Made by a program: the position numbers and the translations under genes. The notes under the pieces were generated by a model. The model worked only from the letters and a program-made list of their open reading frames with translations, did no database searches and was not told where the DNA came from. DNA of 9,321 bases from Nitrospirota bacterium. GTDB taxonomy: Bacteria > Nitrospirota > JACRHJ01. The DNA lies in NCBI GenBank assembly GCA_021815285.1, contig JAKAHE010000077.1, positions 1 through 9,321 on the forward strand, given 5' to 3'. How positions within the stretch are numbered: the stretch's first letter is position 1; each line of letters opens with the position of its first letter. Shown one piece after another: positions 1 to 6,163 of this stretch.

Positions 1-540
1 AACATTCCCAAATATTATTGCTATAAATGCCATAACAAGATCGGCGTAGCCGATATGGAAGAATTGTTCCACCACCAGCTTAAATCATTTTTCTTTTCCC
101 AAACTGACATTGTTGACTACCTGAAAGAAGCGGATAAGTCCGTAAAGGATAGAGAAGAACTTCTTTTAGCGATTATTGAAGAAAAACGAAAGGCCCAGGT
201 TGAAATGGATAAGCTCTATAGGGCCTATATCAATGACGAGATTGCTTCCCTTGGCACCAAATACAAGCCGCTAGAAGAGCGGGTCAAACAGATTGACGAA
301 CAAATCCCGGAACTTCAAGGCGAGATAGATTTCCTTAAGATTAAATTCTTATCAAGTGACCAAATCCTGCATGAAGCACAGGATCTTTACACCCGTTGGC
401 CGGAACTTATCCACGACGAGAAACGCAATATCATCGAGAACATCACCGACCGTATAACCATCGGCCAAGACGACGTAACCATCGATTTATGCTACATTCC
501 CCCATCCTCTGAAATGATGACAAAAGGGCAACGCAATCTC
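1..540. mobile_element. Right end of a serine-recombinase integrative element inserted in yifB
   Basis: The segment left of about 540 is unrelated to yifB, is AT-richer than the rest of the window, and encodes a serine recombinase whose 3' end abuts the break in yifB. Large serine recombinase genes commonly sit at the edge of their element next to the att site, and this arrangement fits. The left end and cargo are outside the window. Only the right boundary is supported here, and the element's size and nature are unknown. Confidence 0.75.
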
Positions 541-567
541 ACGGGTTCATGGCCGCAACGAGCATGA
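1..567 (+). CDS. Large serine recombinase, C-terminal part (5' end off window)
   Basis: This is the C-terminal end of a large serine recombinase, the enzyme family that integrates and excises phages and integrative elements at att sites. The frame is open from base 1, so the catalytic serine domain lies upstream and is not seen. The visible part begins with half of a zinc ribbon (YYCYKCHNKI, Cys pair in codons 7 and 10), the usual recombinase zinc beta-ribbon end. A charged coiled-coil stretch follows (roughly bases 130-360), then the typical tail: RWPEL, KRNIIENITDRI, a short beta segment IDLCYIPPSS, and KGQRN. An internal ATG at 55 falls inside the zinc ribbon and is not a credible start. 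The last nine codons (LTGSWPQRA, TGA at 565-567) run across the element/host junction into former yifB DNA, so the C-terminus would differ in the excised form. Base composition is clearly more AT-rich than downstream, as expected for acquired DNA. The family call is confident; the element type (phage, ICE or other) cannot be told. Confidence 0.87.
   Translation, partial: NIPKYYCYKCHNKIGVADMEELFHHQLKSFFFSQTDIVDYLKEADKSVKDREELLLAIIEEKRKAQVEMDKLYRAYINDEIASLGTKYKPLEERVKQIDEQIPELQGEIDFLKIKFLSSDQILHEAQDLYTRWPELIHDEKRNIIENITDRITIGQDDVTIDLCYIPPSSEMMTKGQRNLTGSWPQRA
520..562. other. Putative hybrid attachment site (attL/attR) at the element-yifB junction
   Basis: On the minus strand yifB reads ATG AAC CCG TG up to base 540 and then diverges: the expected Cys codon TGC of the family motif AAMNPCPCG becomes TGA. 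Host identity can therefore be followed to 540 and is lost at 539. Serine recombinases cross over at a 2-bp core inside a site of about 40-50 bp, so the core is expected within a few bases of 540. GCAACG occurs at 528-533 and again at 555-560, on either side of the junction, but this short repeat may be chance. The exact core cannot be fixed without the other end or the empty site. Confidence 0.6.
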
Positions 568-1597
568 AAGACGCGGGGAAGGTAATGGAGGCCGTGGCGC
601 GGGATATTGTCACCTGCCTGTCCTCGAGCGGCTGGCGCAGCACTTCAAGGGCGTTTCTGTGAAATTCAGGGAGTTCGTCCAGGAACAGCACGCCGTTATG
701 CGAGAGGCTGACCTCGCCCGGCTTCGGGTATGCGCCGCCGCCGATAAGCCCTGCGTCGGATATGGTATGGTGCGGGCTTCTGAAGGGCCTTGTGGCCACG
801 AGCGGCCTGTCCGGCGGGATAAGCCCCACGACGCTGTGAACCTTTGTCGTCTCGATGGCCTCGTCGAAACCCATGTCCGGGAGCACGGTTACAAGCCTTC
901 TGGCAAGCATGGTCTTTCCGGAGCCGGGCGGCCCTATCATCAGGACGTTGTGGCCTCCCGCTGCGGCAATCTCAAGCGCCCTCTTCACGTGCTCCTGGCC
1001 TTTCACCTCCGAGAAGTCCTCGGAATACCTGGAATTTTCCTGGAACAGCCGGGATACGTCCATACTGAATTTTTCGAGAATTCCCTCGCCACGGAAGAAT
1101 TCCACCACGGAGGCGAGGTCCCTGGCTCCGTATACGTCCACGCCGCCGACAACAGCCGCCTCTTTTGCGTTCGCGTGCGGAAGTATAAGCCCCTTCAACC
1201 CCTCGGAAGACGCCTTTACGGCCATGGAAAGCGCGCCACGGACGGGCTTTATGCGCCCGTCGAGAGATAGCTCTCCGACAATCATGTACCCGGACAGGGC
1301 GTCCTGCTGGAGAATACCCTCGGAGGCGATAATCCCAAGGGCTATGGGTAGGTCGAAGGCGGAGCCTTCCTTCTTCACGTTGGCCGGGGCGAGATTTATG
1401 ACAATCTGCTTGAGCGGGAAGTCGAAGCCGTTGTTCTTGAGCGCGGAACGGACCCTGTCCTTGCTCTCCTTTATAGCCGCGTCCGGAAGTCCCACCGTGG
1501 CGAAATAGGGAAGGCCTCTCGCCGTGACGTCCACCTCCACGTCCACAACGTAGGCGTCTATGCCCAGTACGGCGCTCGAGGTTATTTTTGAAAGCAA
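539..1597 (-). pseudogene. comM: YifB/ComM family AAA+ ATPase, truncated by the element (352 of about 510 aa)
   Basis: This is the N-terminal part of the YifB/ComM (Mg-chelatase-like) AAA+ protein. ComM is known as a branch-migration helicase needed for integrating DNA during natural transformation. The start is set at a TTG (1597-1595) because the next residues, LSKITSSAVLGIDAYVVDVEVD, match the family N-terminus, and AGGAG lies 7 nt upstream (1609-1605). Reading back to an upstream ATG would add 60 residues unlike the family and overlap the divergent gene. Visible parts are the Lon-protease-like N-domain (about residues 1-165), Walker A GPPGSGKT (222-229), the RSPHHTISDAGLIGGG motif (273-288) and Walker B VLFLDELPEF (303-312). 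The frame ends after AAMNP (348-352) at a TGA created by the junction, where intact members continue CPCG and then about 150 more residues, including the rest of the AAA+ module and the C-terminal domain. Promoter and ribosome site are intact, so a truncated protein could be made, but helicase function is probably lost. Confidence 0.88.
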
Positions 1598-1604
1598 ATC
1601 AGCG

Positions 1605-1609
1605 CTCCT
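1605..1609 (-). promoter_or_regulatory. Ribosome binding site of yifB, decides a TTG start
   Basis: The minus strand reads AGGAG from 1609 to 1605, followed by 7 nt and then TTG at 1597. This spacing, together with family similarity beginning at the next residue, supports TTG over the upstream ATG. Confidence 0.7.
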
Positions 1610-1625
1610 GATAAAAAATTGAGGG

Positions 1626-1655
1626 ATTATAACCGCAAGATTAGGCAAACCGCAA
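1626..1655 (-). promoter_or_regulatory. Predicted sigma70-type promoter for yifB
   Basis: On the minus strand, a perfect TATAAT (-10, 1631-1626) is preceded by TTGCGG (-35, 1655-1650) with an 18-bp spacer. Transcription would begin near 1619, giving a short leader just ahead of the AGGAG. The prediction is by eye. Confidence 0.6.
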
Positions 1656-1656
1656 G
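1631..1656 (+). repeat. 9-bp direct repeat AACCGCAAG, two copies 17 bp apart
   Basis: AACCGCAAG occurs at 1631-1639 and 1648-1656, between and overlapping the -10 and -35 elements of the yifB promoter. A tandem repeat in this position could bind a regulator. No particular protein is indicated by the sequence. Confidence 0.4.
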
Positions 1657-1661
1657 CCATT

Positions 1662-1670
1662 TGTGGATAA
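1662..1670 (-). promoter_or_regulatory. Single perfect DnaA-box 9-mer in the divergent promoter region
   Basis: The minus strand reads TTATCCACA, which matches the DnaA box consensus TTATNCACA. It lies just upstream of the -35 box of the rightward promoter and behind that of yifB. Only one box was seen, so this is not an origin. It could be a regulatory DnaA site or chance. Confidence 0.3.
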
Positions 1671-1677
1671 ATAAGGT

Positions 1678-1706
1678 TTGACTTGCATTTTTTAATTTTA
1701 TAAAAT
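1678..1706 (+). promoter_or_regulatory. Predicted sigma70-type promoter for the HEAT/HD-GYP operon
   Basis: TTGACT (1678-1683) and TAAAAT (1701-1706) are separated by 17 bp of AT-rich DNA, close to the sigma70 consensus in both boxes and spacing. Transcription would start around 1713, leaving a leader of about 40 nt before the ATG at 1757. Confidence 0.65.
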
Positions 1707-1756
1707 ATAGCGTTACATCCTAAATCTGACCTGTAAACGATAATCATAGAGACAGG

Positions 1757-3529
1757 ATGATGGACGAGTTGTTCCAAAAAAGTCCGGACCAGTCATTGAA
1801 ACAGCCGGACGAGGCGGATACGGTTCCGGAGAGCGAACTCAAGGCGGTGCGCGAGCTCCTTCAGTCCCTTCTTAAAACCAAGCGCGCCTTCGAGATGTAC
1901 CCCGCCAATAATCCGATACTCGCAAAGTTCCAGGACGACATATGTCGCCGCTTCGACGACTTCTTCAAGGAAGCCGACAAGCTGCCCCTGCTCATACGAC
2001 AGCAGGAGATACTCTACAAGGGACAGAGCGTCTACAAGAACGCCGAAAAGGACGAAAACCTCGCCCTTCTGTTCTATAAGGACGGCCTGCGGGAGCTTAC
2101 ATTCCTCGAAGGCTTCTCACACGAAGAAATTCTGGATTTTATCGAAGTAATAAGGGCAAAGCCGGATACCCTGAGCGAGAACTGGGACGACGACATCGTT
2201 ACCCTCCTGTGGGAGAAGGACTTCGCGCACCTCCGGTATTACGTCGTCGAGGAGTTCTCCGACGGAGAGGCTCTCTCGGAGGAAGAGGTGCAGAAACTCC
2301 TTTCCGGGGAGAGCAGCGACGACCTCTCCGAGGCGTATAAAGACGCGGACGAGGGCGAGACAAAAGAAATATTCTCGCCGCTCGAATCCATATCAATGGG
2401 TTTCAAGGGCGTCTTCAGCCTTGGCGAAGAGGAAGTGAAGACGCTGAAGGACGAGATAGAGGGGCTTACGGACGAGAAGTTCCTCGATGAGGCGATATAC
2501 TGCCTTTTCGAGAGCCTCTTTATAGAGAAAGGCTCTTCCGACTTCGAACTTGTCGTTGGAAGCCTCGAGTCGGCCCTGTCGTATCTTGTGCATACCGGCG
2601 GATTCAGGGCAGCCTCCAATATCCTGAAGAGGTTCAGGGATCTCTCGGGCGGCGGCGACGGGTTCAGCCAGCGCGAGACCGAACGGCTGAAGACCGCAAT
2701 AACCCGCGCCGGGAGCGACAGCAGGGCAAAGATAATCGCGGAGGTATTAAACAGCGGCAGGGAGATAAACATCGACGACTTCCGGGATTACCTGGGCCAT
2801 CTCGACCGCGCCTCCATAATCCCGCTTTCCAACCTCATGGGCGAGGTACAGGACATAAAATACAGGAAGACCCTCATAGACGCCCTCGTATCCCTCGGCA
2901 AGGACAACATCGATGTGCTGGCCGCAGGACTTAAGAGCGGGCAGTGGTATATAGTCCGGAACGTCGCAGCTATACTGGGCAGGATCGGCGACAAGAAGGC
3001 CCTGGAATACCTGAAACAGGCCGTGAAACACCCTGAGCCCAAGGTGCGCCGGGAGGTCGTGCGGGCGCTCGGCATGGTCGGCGGGCCGAAGGCTGGCGAG
3101 ATACTCCTCGAAGTGCTTGACGACACGGACCCGCAGATAAGAATGGCGGCGCTCAGGTATCTCCCGCAGGCGCAGAACTACTCTGTCCTCGACGTGCTCG
3201 TCGAGGTCATAACGCGCCAGGATTTCGAGGAAAGGGCGCTCTCCGAGAAACGCGTGTTCCTTGAGGTTCTGGCGGAGATAGGCCAGGAAAAGGTCATGCC
3301 GTTCATGATAAAGCTCCTCAAGAGGAAAAACTTCCTGTTCGGCAGCGCGAAGAACGAGGAGATGCGCGTCTCTGCGGCCTACGGCCTCGGCAATATCCGC
3401 CACAAGGACTCGCTCCGCGCGCTTGAGTCCGCATCGTCCCACGCAAAGAAGGGAAGCGCGCTCTACGAGGCCGTATCCTATTCCGTCCACAAGCTCGCCG
3501 GGCCGGACGGCGCCGGTCAGGAGGCCTGA
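1757..3529 (+). CDS. HEAT-repeat protein with an N-terminal module shared with the next gene's product
   Basis: A 590-residue soluble-looking protein with no signal peptide or membrane segment. Residues 30-133 form an alpha/beta-looking module (LLKTKRAFEMYPANNP, ILYKGQSVY, FYKDGLRELTF, SHEEILDFI) whose layout matches the N-terminus of the neighbouring HD-GYP protein. Residues 165-235 are acidic and low in complexity. From about 370 to the end there is a string of HEAT-like helical pairs: DVLAAGLKSGQWYIVRNVAA, KKALEYLKQAVKHPEPKVRR, LLEVLDDTDPQIRMAALRYL and MRVSAAYGLGNIRHKDSLRA are the clearest. HEAT arrays generally serve as protein-binding scaffolds; no catalytic motif is visible. The start is ATG at 1757 (a second ATG follows at 1760). 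Its ribosome site is weak, with AGG almost touching the start, so the exact start is uncertain. It begins the rightward operon and ends 2 nt before the HD-GYP gene, so the two are probably made together and may interact. The specific function is not recognised. Confidence 0.85.
   Translation: MMDELFQKSPDQSLKQPDEADTVPESELKAVRELLQSLLKTKRAFEMYPANNPILAKFQDDICRRFDDFFKEADKLPLLIRQQEILYKGQSVYKNAEKDENLALLFYKDGLRELTFLEGFSHEEILDFIEVIRAKPDTLSENWDDDIVTLLWEKDFAHLRYYVVEEFSDGEALSEEEVQKLLSGESSDDLSEAYKDADEGETKEIFSPLESISMGFKGVFSLGEEEVKTLKDEIEGLTDEKFLDEAIYCLFESLFIEKGSSDFELVVGSLESALSYLVHTGGFRAASNILKRFRDLSGGGDGFSQRETERLKTAITRAGSDSRAKIIAEVLNSGREINIDDFRDYLGHLDRASIIPLSNLMGEVQDIKYRKTLIDALVSLGKDNIDVLAAGLKSGQWYIVRNVAAILGRIGDKKALEYLKQAVKHPEPKVRREVVRALGMVGGPKAGEILLEVLDDTDPQIRMAALRYLPQAQNYSVLDVLVEVITRQDFEERALSEKRVFLEVLAEIGQEKVMPFMIKLLKRKNFLFGSAKNEEMRVSAAYGLGNIRHKDSLRALESASSHAKKGSALYEAVSYSVHKLAGPDGAGQEA
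3519..3524 (+). promoter_or_regulatory. Strong Shine-Dalgarno AGGAGG for the HD-GYP gene, inside the end of the HEAT gene
   Basis: A full AGGAGG lies within the last codons of the HEAT gene, 7 nt ahead of the ATG at 3532. The preceding stop (3527-3529) falls between this site and the start, a layout typical of translational coupling. Confidence 0.75.
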
Positions 3530-3531
3530 AG

Positions 3532-4989
3532 ATGACGGAAACCGTTACATCCCCGTTCAAGACCGAGGGAAGCGGCGCGATAGCGAAAAGCTCCCGCGTT
3601 CTTATAAACCAGATTCAGGTACTGCTCCGCACCAGCCAGATACATGACATAGGCAATGTCGCCTTCGACCGTCCCGTCACAAATCTCATCGGCGCGCTCG
3701 AAGGGCTTTTCAAGACGGACACGGAGTTCGCCCTGAAATGCCGCGGCGAATACCTCTATATCGACGATACCCGCGTCCGCTACGACATCGAAGACATGGT
3801 GAGCTACGAATTGGTATCGAGTATCATGAAGGAGAAGAAGATAGGCTCGTTCAACTTCCAGAAGCCCGTATCGCAGGACGACCTCAAGAAATTCGCCTTC
3901 GCCCTGAACTCCTTCGTCCCACCCGGGCCTGACGACCAGCCGGATGAGGAGTTCAATAACCTGCTGAAGGAACGGGGCATTTACTCCATCTGGGCCGGGC
4001 CGCTTGAGGAAACGGAGCAGATAAAACTGGACGACCTGGCCGACCGGCGGAAGATGGCCAAGAAAACATACTTCCAGGCTGTTTCCGTCACCAGGGGCGT
4101 GATGAACAGCATCAAGAGCGAGCAGCCCACACACCTTAAAAAGGTAAAGCGCGTCATCCAGGGCATAGTGGACATAATCCTGGGCGAGGAGGCGTCCCTC
4201 CTCGGCCTCACGGCCATAAAGGACTTCGACGAATACACCTACAACCACTGCGTGAACGTCAGCATCCTTGCCATGACCATCGGCCAGAAACTCGGGCTGG
4301 ACAAGACCATGCTCACGAAACTGGGCATAGCGGCGCTCTTCCACGACATAGGCAAGGTGGACGTGCCTATCGAGATACTGAACAAGCCCGCGTCATTTAC
4401 GGAAGACGAATGGACCGTCGTCCGGAAACACCCGGAAATGGGCGTTAAGGCAATATCGAAGATTCGCGGACTGAACGAACTCGCCGCGAGCTCCATGGCG
4501 GTCGCCTTCGAGCACCATATCTTCTACGACTTAACCGGCTATCCCGTGACAAGGGAGAAGAAGATGCCGAACTTTTTCTCCAGGATCGTTTCCATAGCGG
4601 ACCAGTACGATTCCATGACCTCCGCCAGGGTCTACGCGAGGATACCTTATTCGCCGGACAAGGCGCTTTCCCTGATGATGGAGAGAAGCGGAGTCCAGCT
4701 CGACCCATTGCTGTTTAAAATTTTCGCAAACATTATAGGTGTTTATCCCATCGGGACGCTCGTCATGCTCGATACGAGGGAACTGGGGCTGGTGTTTGAA
4801 TCGAACCCCAATCCGGAAAAACTCGACAGGCCGAAGGTTATCCTCATAACCGACTCCTCCGGGAAGCGCGTCGCCGGCAAGACCGTGGATTTAAGCGAAA
4901 TCGGGCAGGCCGGGGGCTACAGGCGGAGCATAATAAAGGCCCTCGACCCCAAAAAATACCGCATAAACCTCGCCGAATATTTTCTTTAA
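3532..4989 (+). CDS. HD-GYP domain protein, probable cyclic-di-GMP phosphodiesterase
   Basis: A 485-residue protein. HD-GYP domains hydrolyse the second messenger cyclic-di-GMP using a metal centre. Residues 20-128 are a module resembling the N-terminus of the upstream HEAT protein. The HD-GYP domain spans about 225-405. Expected metal ligands are present: H239, H271-D272 in HDIGK (271-275) followed by IEILNKP, H300 in RKHPEMG, H328-H329, and D357 in SIADQYD. The GYP triad is at 336-338. The C-terminal 80 residues (PIGTLVMLDTRELGLVF and on) are the small beta tail common after HD-GYP domains. Two departures are visible: the usual HHE..DG.GYP reads HHIFYDLTGYP, and the residue four before H239 is Tyr, where trinuclear-metal members are thought to carry Glu. 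A two-metal active site is therefore inferred. There is no receiver domain, transmembrane segment or GGDEF domain, so any input probably comes through the N-terminal module or the partner protein. It is tightly coupled to the HEAT gene by a perfect AGGAGG. Confidence 0.9.
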   Translation: MTETVTSPFKTEGSGAIAKSSRVLINQIQVLLRTSQIHDIGNVAFDRPVTNLIGALEGLFKTDTEFALKCRGEYLYIDDTRVRYDIEDMVSYELVSSIMKEKKIGSFNFQKPVSQDDLKKFAFALNSFVPPGPDDQPDEEFNNLLKERGIYSIWAGPLEETEQIKLDDLADRRKMAKKTYFQAVSVTRGVMNSIKSEQPTHLKKVKRVIQGIVDIILGEEASLLGLTAIKDFDEYTYNHCVNVSILAMTIGQKLGLDKTMLTKLGIAALFHDIGKVDVPIEILNKPASFTEDEWTVVRKHPEMGVKAISKIRGLNELAASSMAVAFEHHIFYDLTGYPVTREKKMPNFFSRIVSIADQYDSMTSARVYARIPYSPDKALSLMMERSGVQLDPLLFKIFANIIGVYPIGTLVMLDTRELGLVFESNPNPEKLDRPKVILITDSSGKRVAGKTVDLSEIGQAGGYRRSIIKALDPKKYRINLAEYFL

Positions 4990-5018
4990 ATCTTATTTTT
5001 TTCTGATAGAATTAAGCC

Positions 5019-5765
5019 ATGCAGCTCGACCTCTTCGGCCAGAGGGCCGCTACATCGTCCGTCTGGACTGTAAAAATAGACGGCAAAACAATAAGTTACA
5101 CCCTGCGCAAATCCGCCCGCGCAAGGCATGTCTGGCTGCGGCTCGGCATCGGCACGGGCCTGGAGGTCGTCGCTCCGGCGAGGATGCCGCTTAAAGAGCT
5201 CGACCAGATACTCGCAAACAAAAGGGCCTGGATCGAGCGGCACATGACCCTGCCAAAGACGGAGAGGCCCCTGCGCTTGAGGCCGCTTGGAAACGGCTCT
5301 AAAATCAAATACTTGGGCGAGGAACGCCTGCTTCGGGTGCGTATAAACGGGAGCGCCGGAAGCGTCCGGATGGCCGGGGACGAAGTCTTCATGGAGGCGC
5401 CGACGCCGGGCGGGCCGGAGGTCGTAAAGGAGCTGCTCGAAGAGTGGTACAAAAAAATGGCGCGCAAGGTAATTATTGAAAAAATAAGGAAATTATCAAA
5501 TGGCCGGAAGATTGGCCGGGTAGCGATCCGGGATCAGAAGACCCGCTGGGGGAGCTGTTCCGCCAAGGGCAACTTAAGCTTTAACTGGCGGCTTGTCATG
5601 GCCCCGCCGAGGGTGATAGATTACCTTATAATTCACGAGCTTACGCACATAGAACAGCCGGACCACTCAAAGAAATTCTGGGCCAGGGTAGCAGCCCAAT
5701 GCCCGGATTACGAGGAGCGCGAGGCCTGGCTCAAGACCCACGGCCTGACCCTCTGGCCTGCATAA
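5019..5765 (+). CDS. YgjP/DUF45-type zinc metallopeptidase (M48/SprT-like)
   Basis: A 248-residue protein of the YgjP (DUF45) metal-dependent hydrolase group. The N-terminal half carries the family's LRKSARARHVWLRL strand and the KRAWIERH helix (about 68-75). The hallmark TRWGSCSAKGNLSFNWRL runs from 175 to 192, and the zinc site is HELTH (206-210), with H216 in PDHSKKFW as the likely third ligand and E207 as the catalytic base. Length and motif order are normal for the family. Substrates of YgjP proteins are not well established; a cytoplasmic peptidase is inferred from the motif and the absence of a signal peptide. It lies 29 nt after the HD-GYP gene on the same strand and may be co-transcribed, although the T-rich gap (4990-5018) has no good ribosome site and no hairpin terminator. 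Nothing links its function to the two genes before it. Confidence 0.88.
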   Translation: MQLDLFGQRAATSSVWTVKIDGKTISYTLRKSARARHVWLRLGIGTGLEVVAPARMPLKELDQILANKRAWIERHMTLPKTERPLRLRPLGNGSKIKYLGEERLLRVRINGSAGSVRMAGDEVFMEAPTPGGPEVVKELLEEWYKKMARKVIIEKIRKLSNGRKIGRVAIRDQKTRWGSCSAKGNLSFNWRLVMAPPRVIDYLIIHELTHIEQPDHSKKFWARVAAQCPDYEEREAWLKTHGLTLWPA

Positions 5766-5851
5766 AAACCCCCTCCCCGGGCCACGGAAACCGCCCGAAA
5801 CCGCGCCCGAGGCTGCCGTCTTCCGCCTTGTAAAACGACCGGTTTAAGCCG

Positions 5852-6148
5852 TTACTTTGTCCTGAAGACGAAGCTCATAAAGCCGAGTGAGATTAAATCT
5901 CCGTCGCCGAGCTTCCTGGCCGCGCCCGGTGCGACCTTCACGGAATTGACGAACGTGCCGTTGCTGCTGCCCTCGTCTTTGATATACCAGCCGTCCTCGC
6001 CCTTAACGAACGTCGCATGGACGCGAGAGACGTATCGGCTGCCCTTGAGGCGGCTCACGTTAACGTCCGCCTCCCTGCCGATTGTCAGCCCGTCGAGCAG
6101 AGGGAAATGGAAGCTTTCGTCATCCTCGAAGTAGAGTTTTGGTTTCAT
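5852..6148 (-). CDS. Single-domain FHA protein
   Basis: A 98-residue protein that is nearly all one forkhead-associated (FHA) domain, a fold that binds phosphothreonine peptides. The conserved residues are present: G24-R25 (LTIGRE), S41-R-V-H44 (SRVHA), and the loop GSSNGTFVN (60-68) with N63 and N68. There is no membrane segment, signal peptide or attached effector domain, so it is a free cytoplasmic reader. The start is ATG at 6148 with AGGAG 6 nt upstream (6159-6155). It sits 15 nt after comF and is last in the leftward run. No Ser/Thr kinase is visible in the window, so the phosphorylated partner is unknown. Confidence 0.88.
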   Translation of the reverse strand: MKPKLYFEDDESFHFPLLDGLTIGREADVNVSRLKGSRYVSRVHATFVKGEDGWYIKDEGSSNGTFVNSVKVAPGAARKLGDGDLISLGFMSFVFRTK

Positions 6149-6163
6149 GGGGTTCTCCTTTCC

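Noticed and set aside
659..1508. Long plus-strand frames opposite yifB (659-1270, 855-1508)
   Set aside because: They are shadows of the yifB coding sequence in GC-rich DNA, with composition-driven residues and no recognisable motif.
1662..1670. Replication origin based on the DnaA box
   Set aside because: There is only one box, with no box cluster, no DNA-unwinding element pattern and no dnaA/dnaN nearby.
1598..1777. 60-residue N-terminal extension of the yifB frame back to an ATG at 1777
   Set aside because: The extra residues do not look like the family, the stretch covers the promoter region, and it overlaps the divergent gene. The TTG at 1597 with AGGAG fits the family start.
2747..4344. 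Minus-strand frames opposite the HEAT and HD-GYP genes (2747-3490, 3517-4344)
   Set aside because: The plus-strand genes have clear domain motifs; these antisense frames have no motif and arise from codon bias.
4990..5018. T-rich run after the HD-GYP gene as a terminator
   Set aside because: There is a run of T but no GC-rich hairpin before it, so intrinsic termination is not supported.
5766..5854. Terminator in the gap between the converging gene runs
   Set aside because: Only weak hairpins can be drawn: CGGGC/GCCCG at 5778-5797 without a T tract, and an AACG/CGTT stem at 5834-5853 with wobble pairs and a short T run. A terminator is expected here, but none is convincing.
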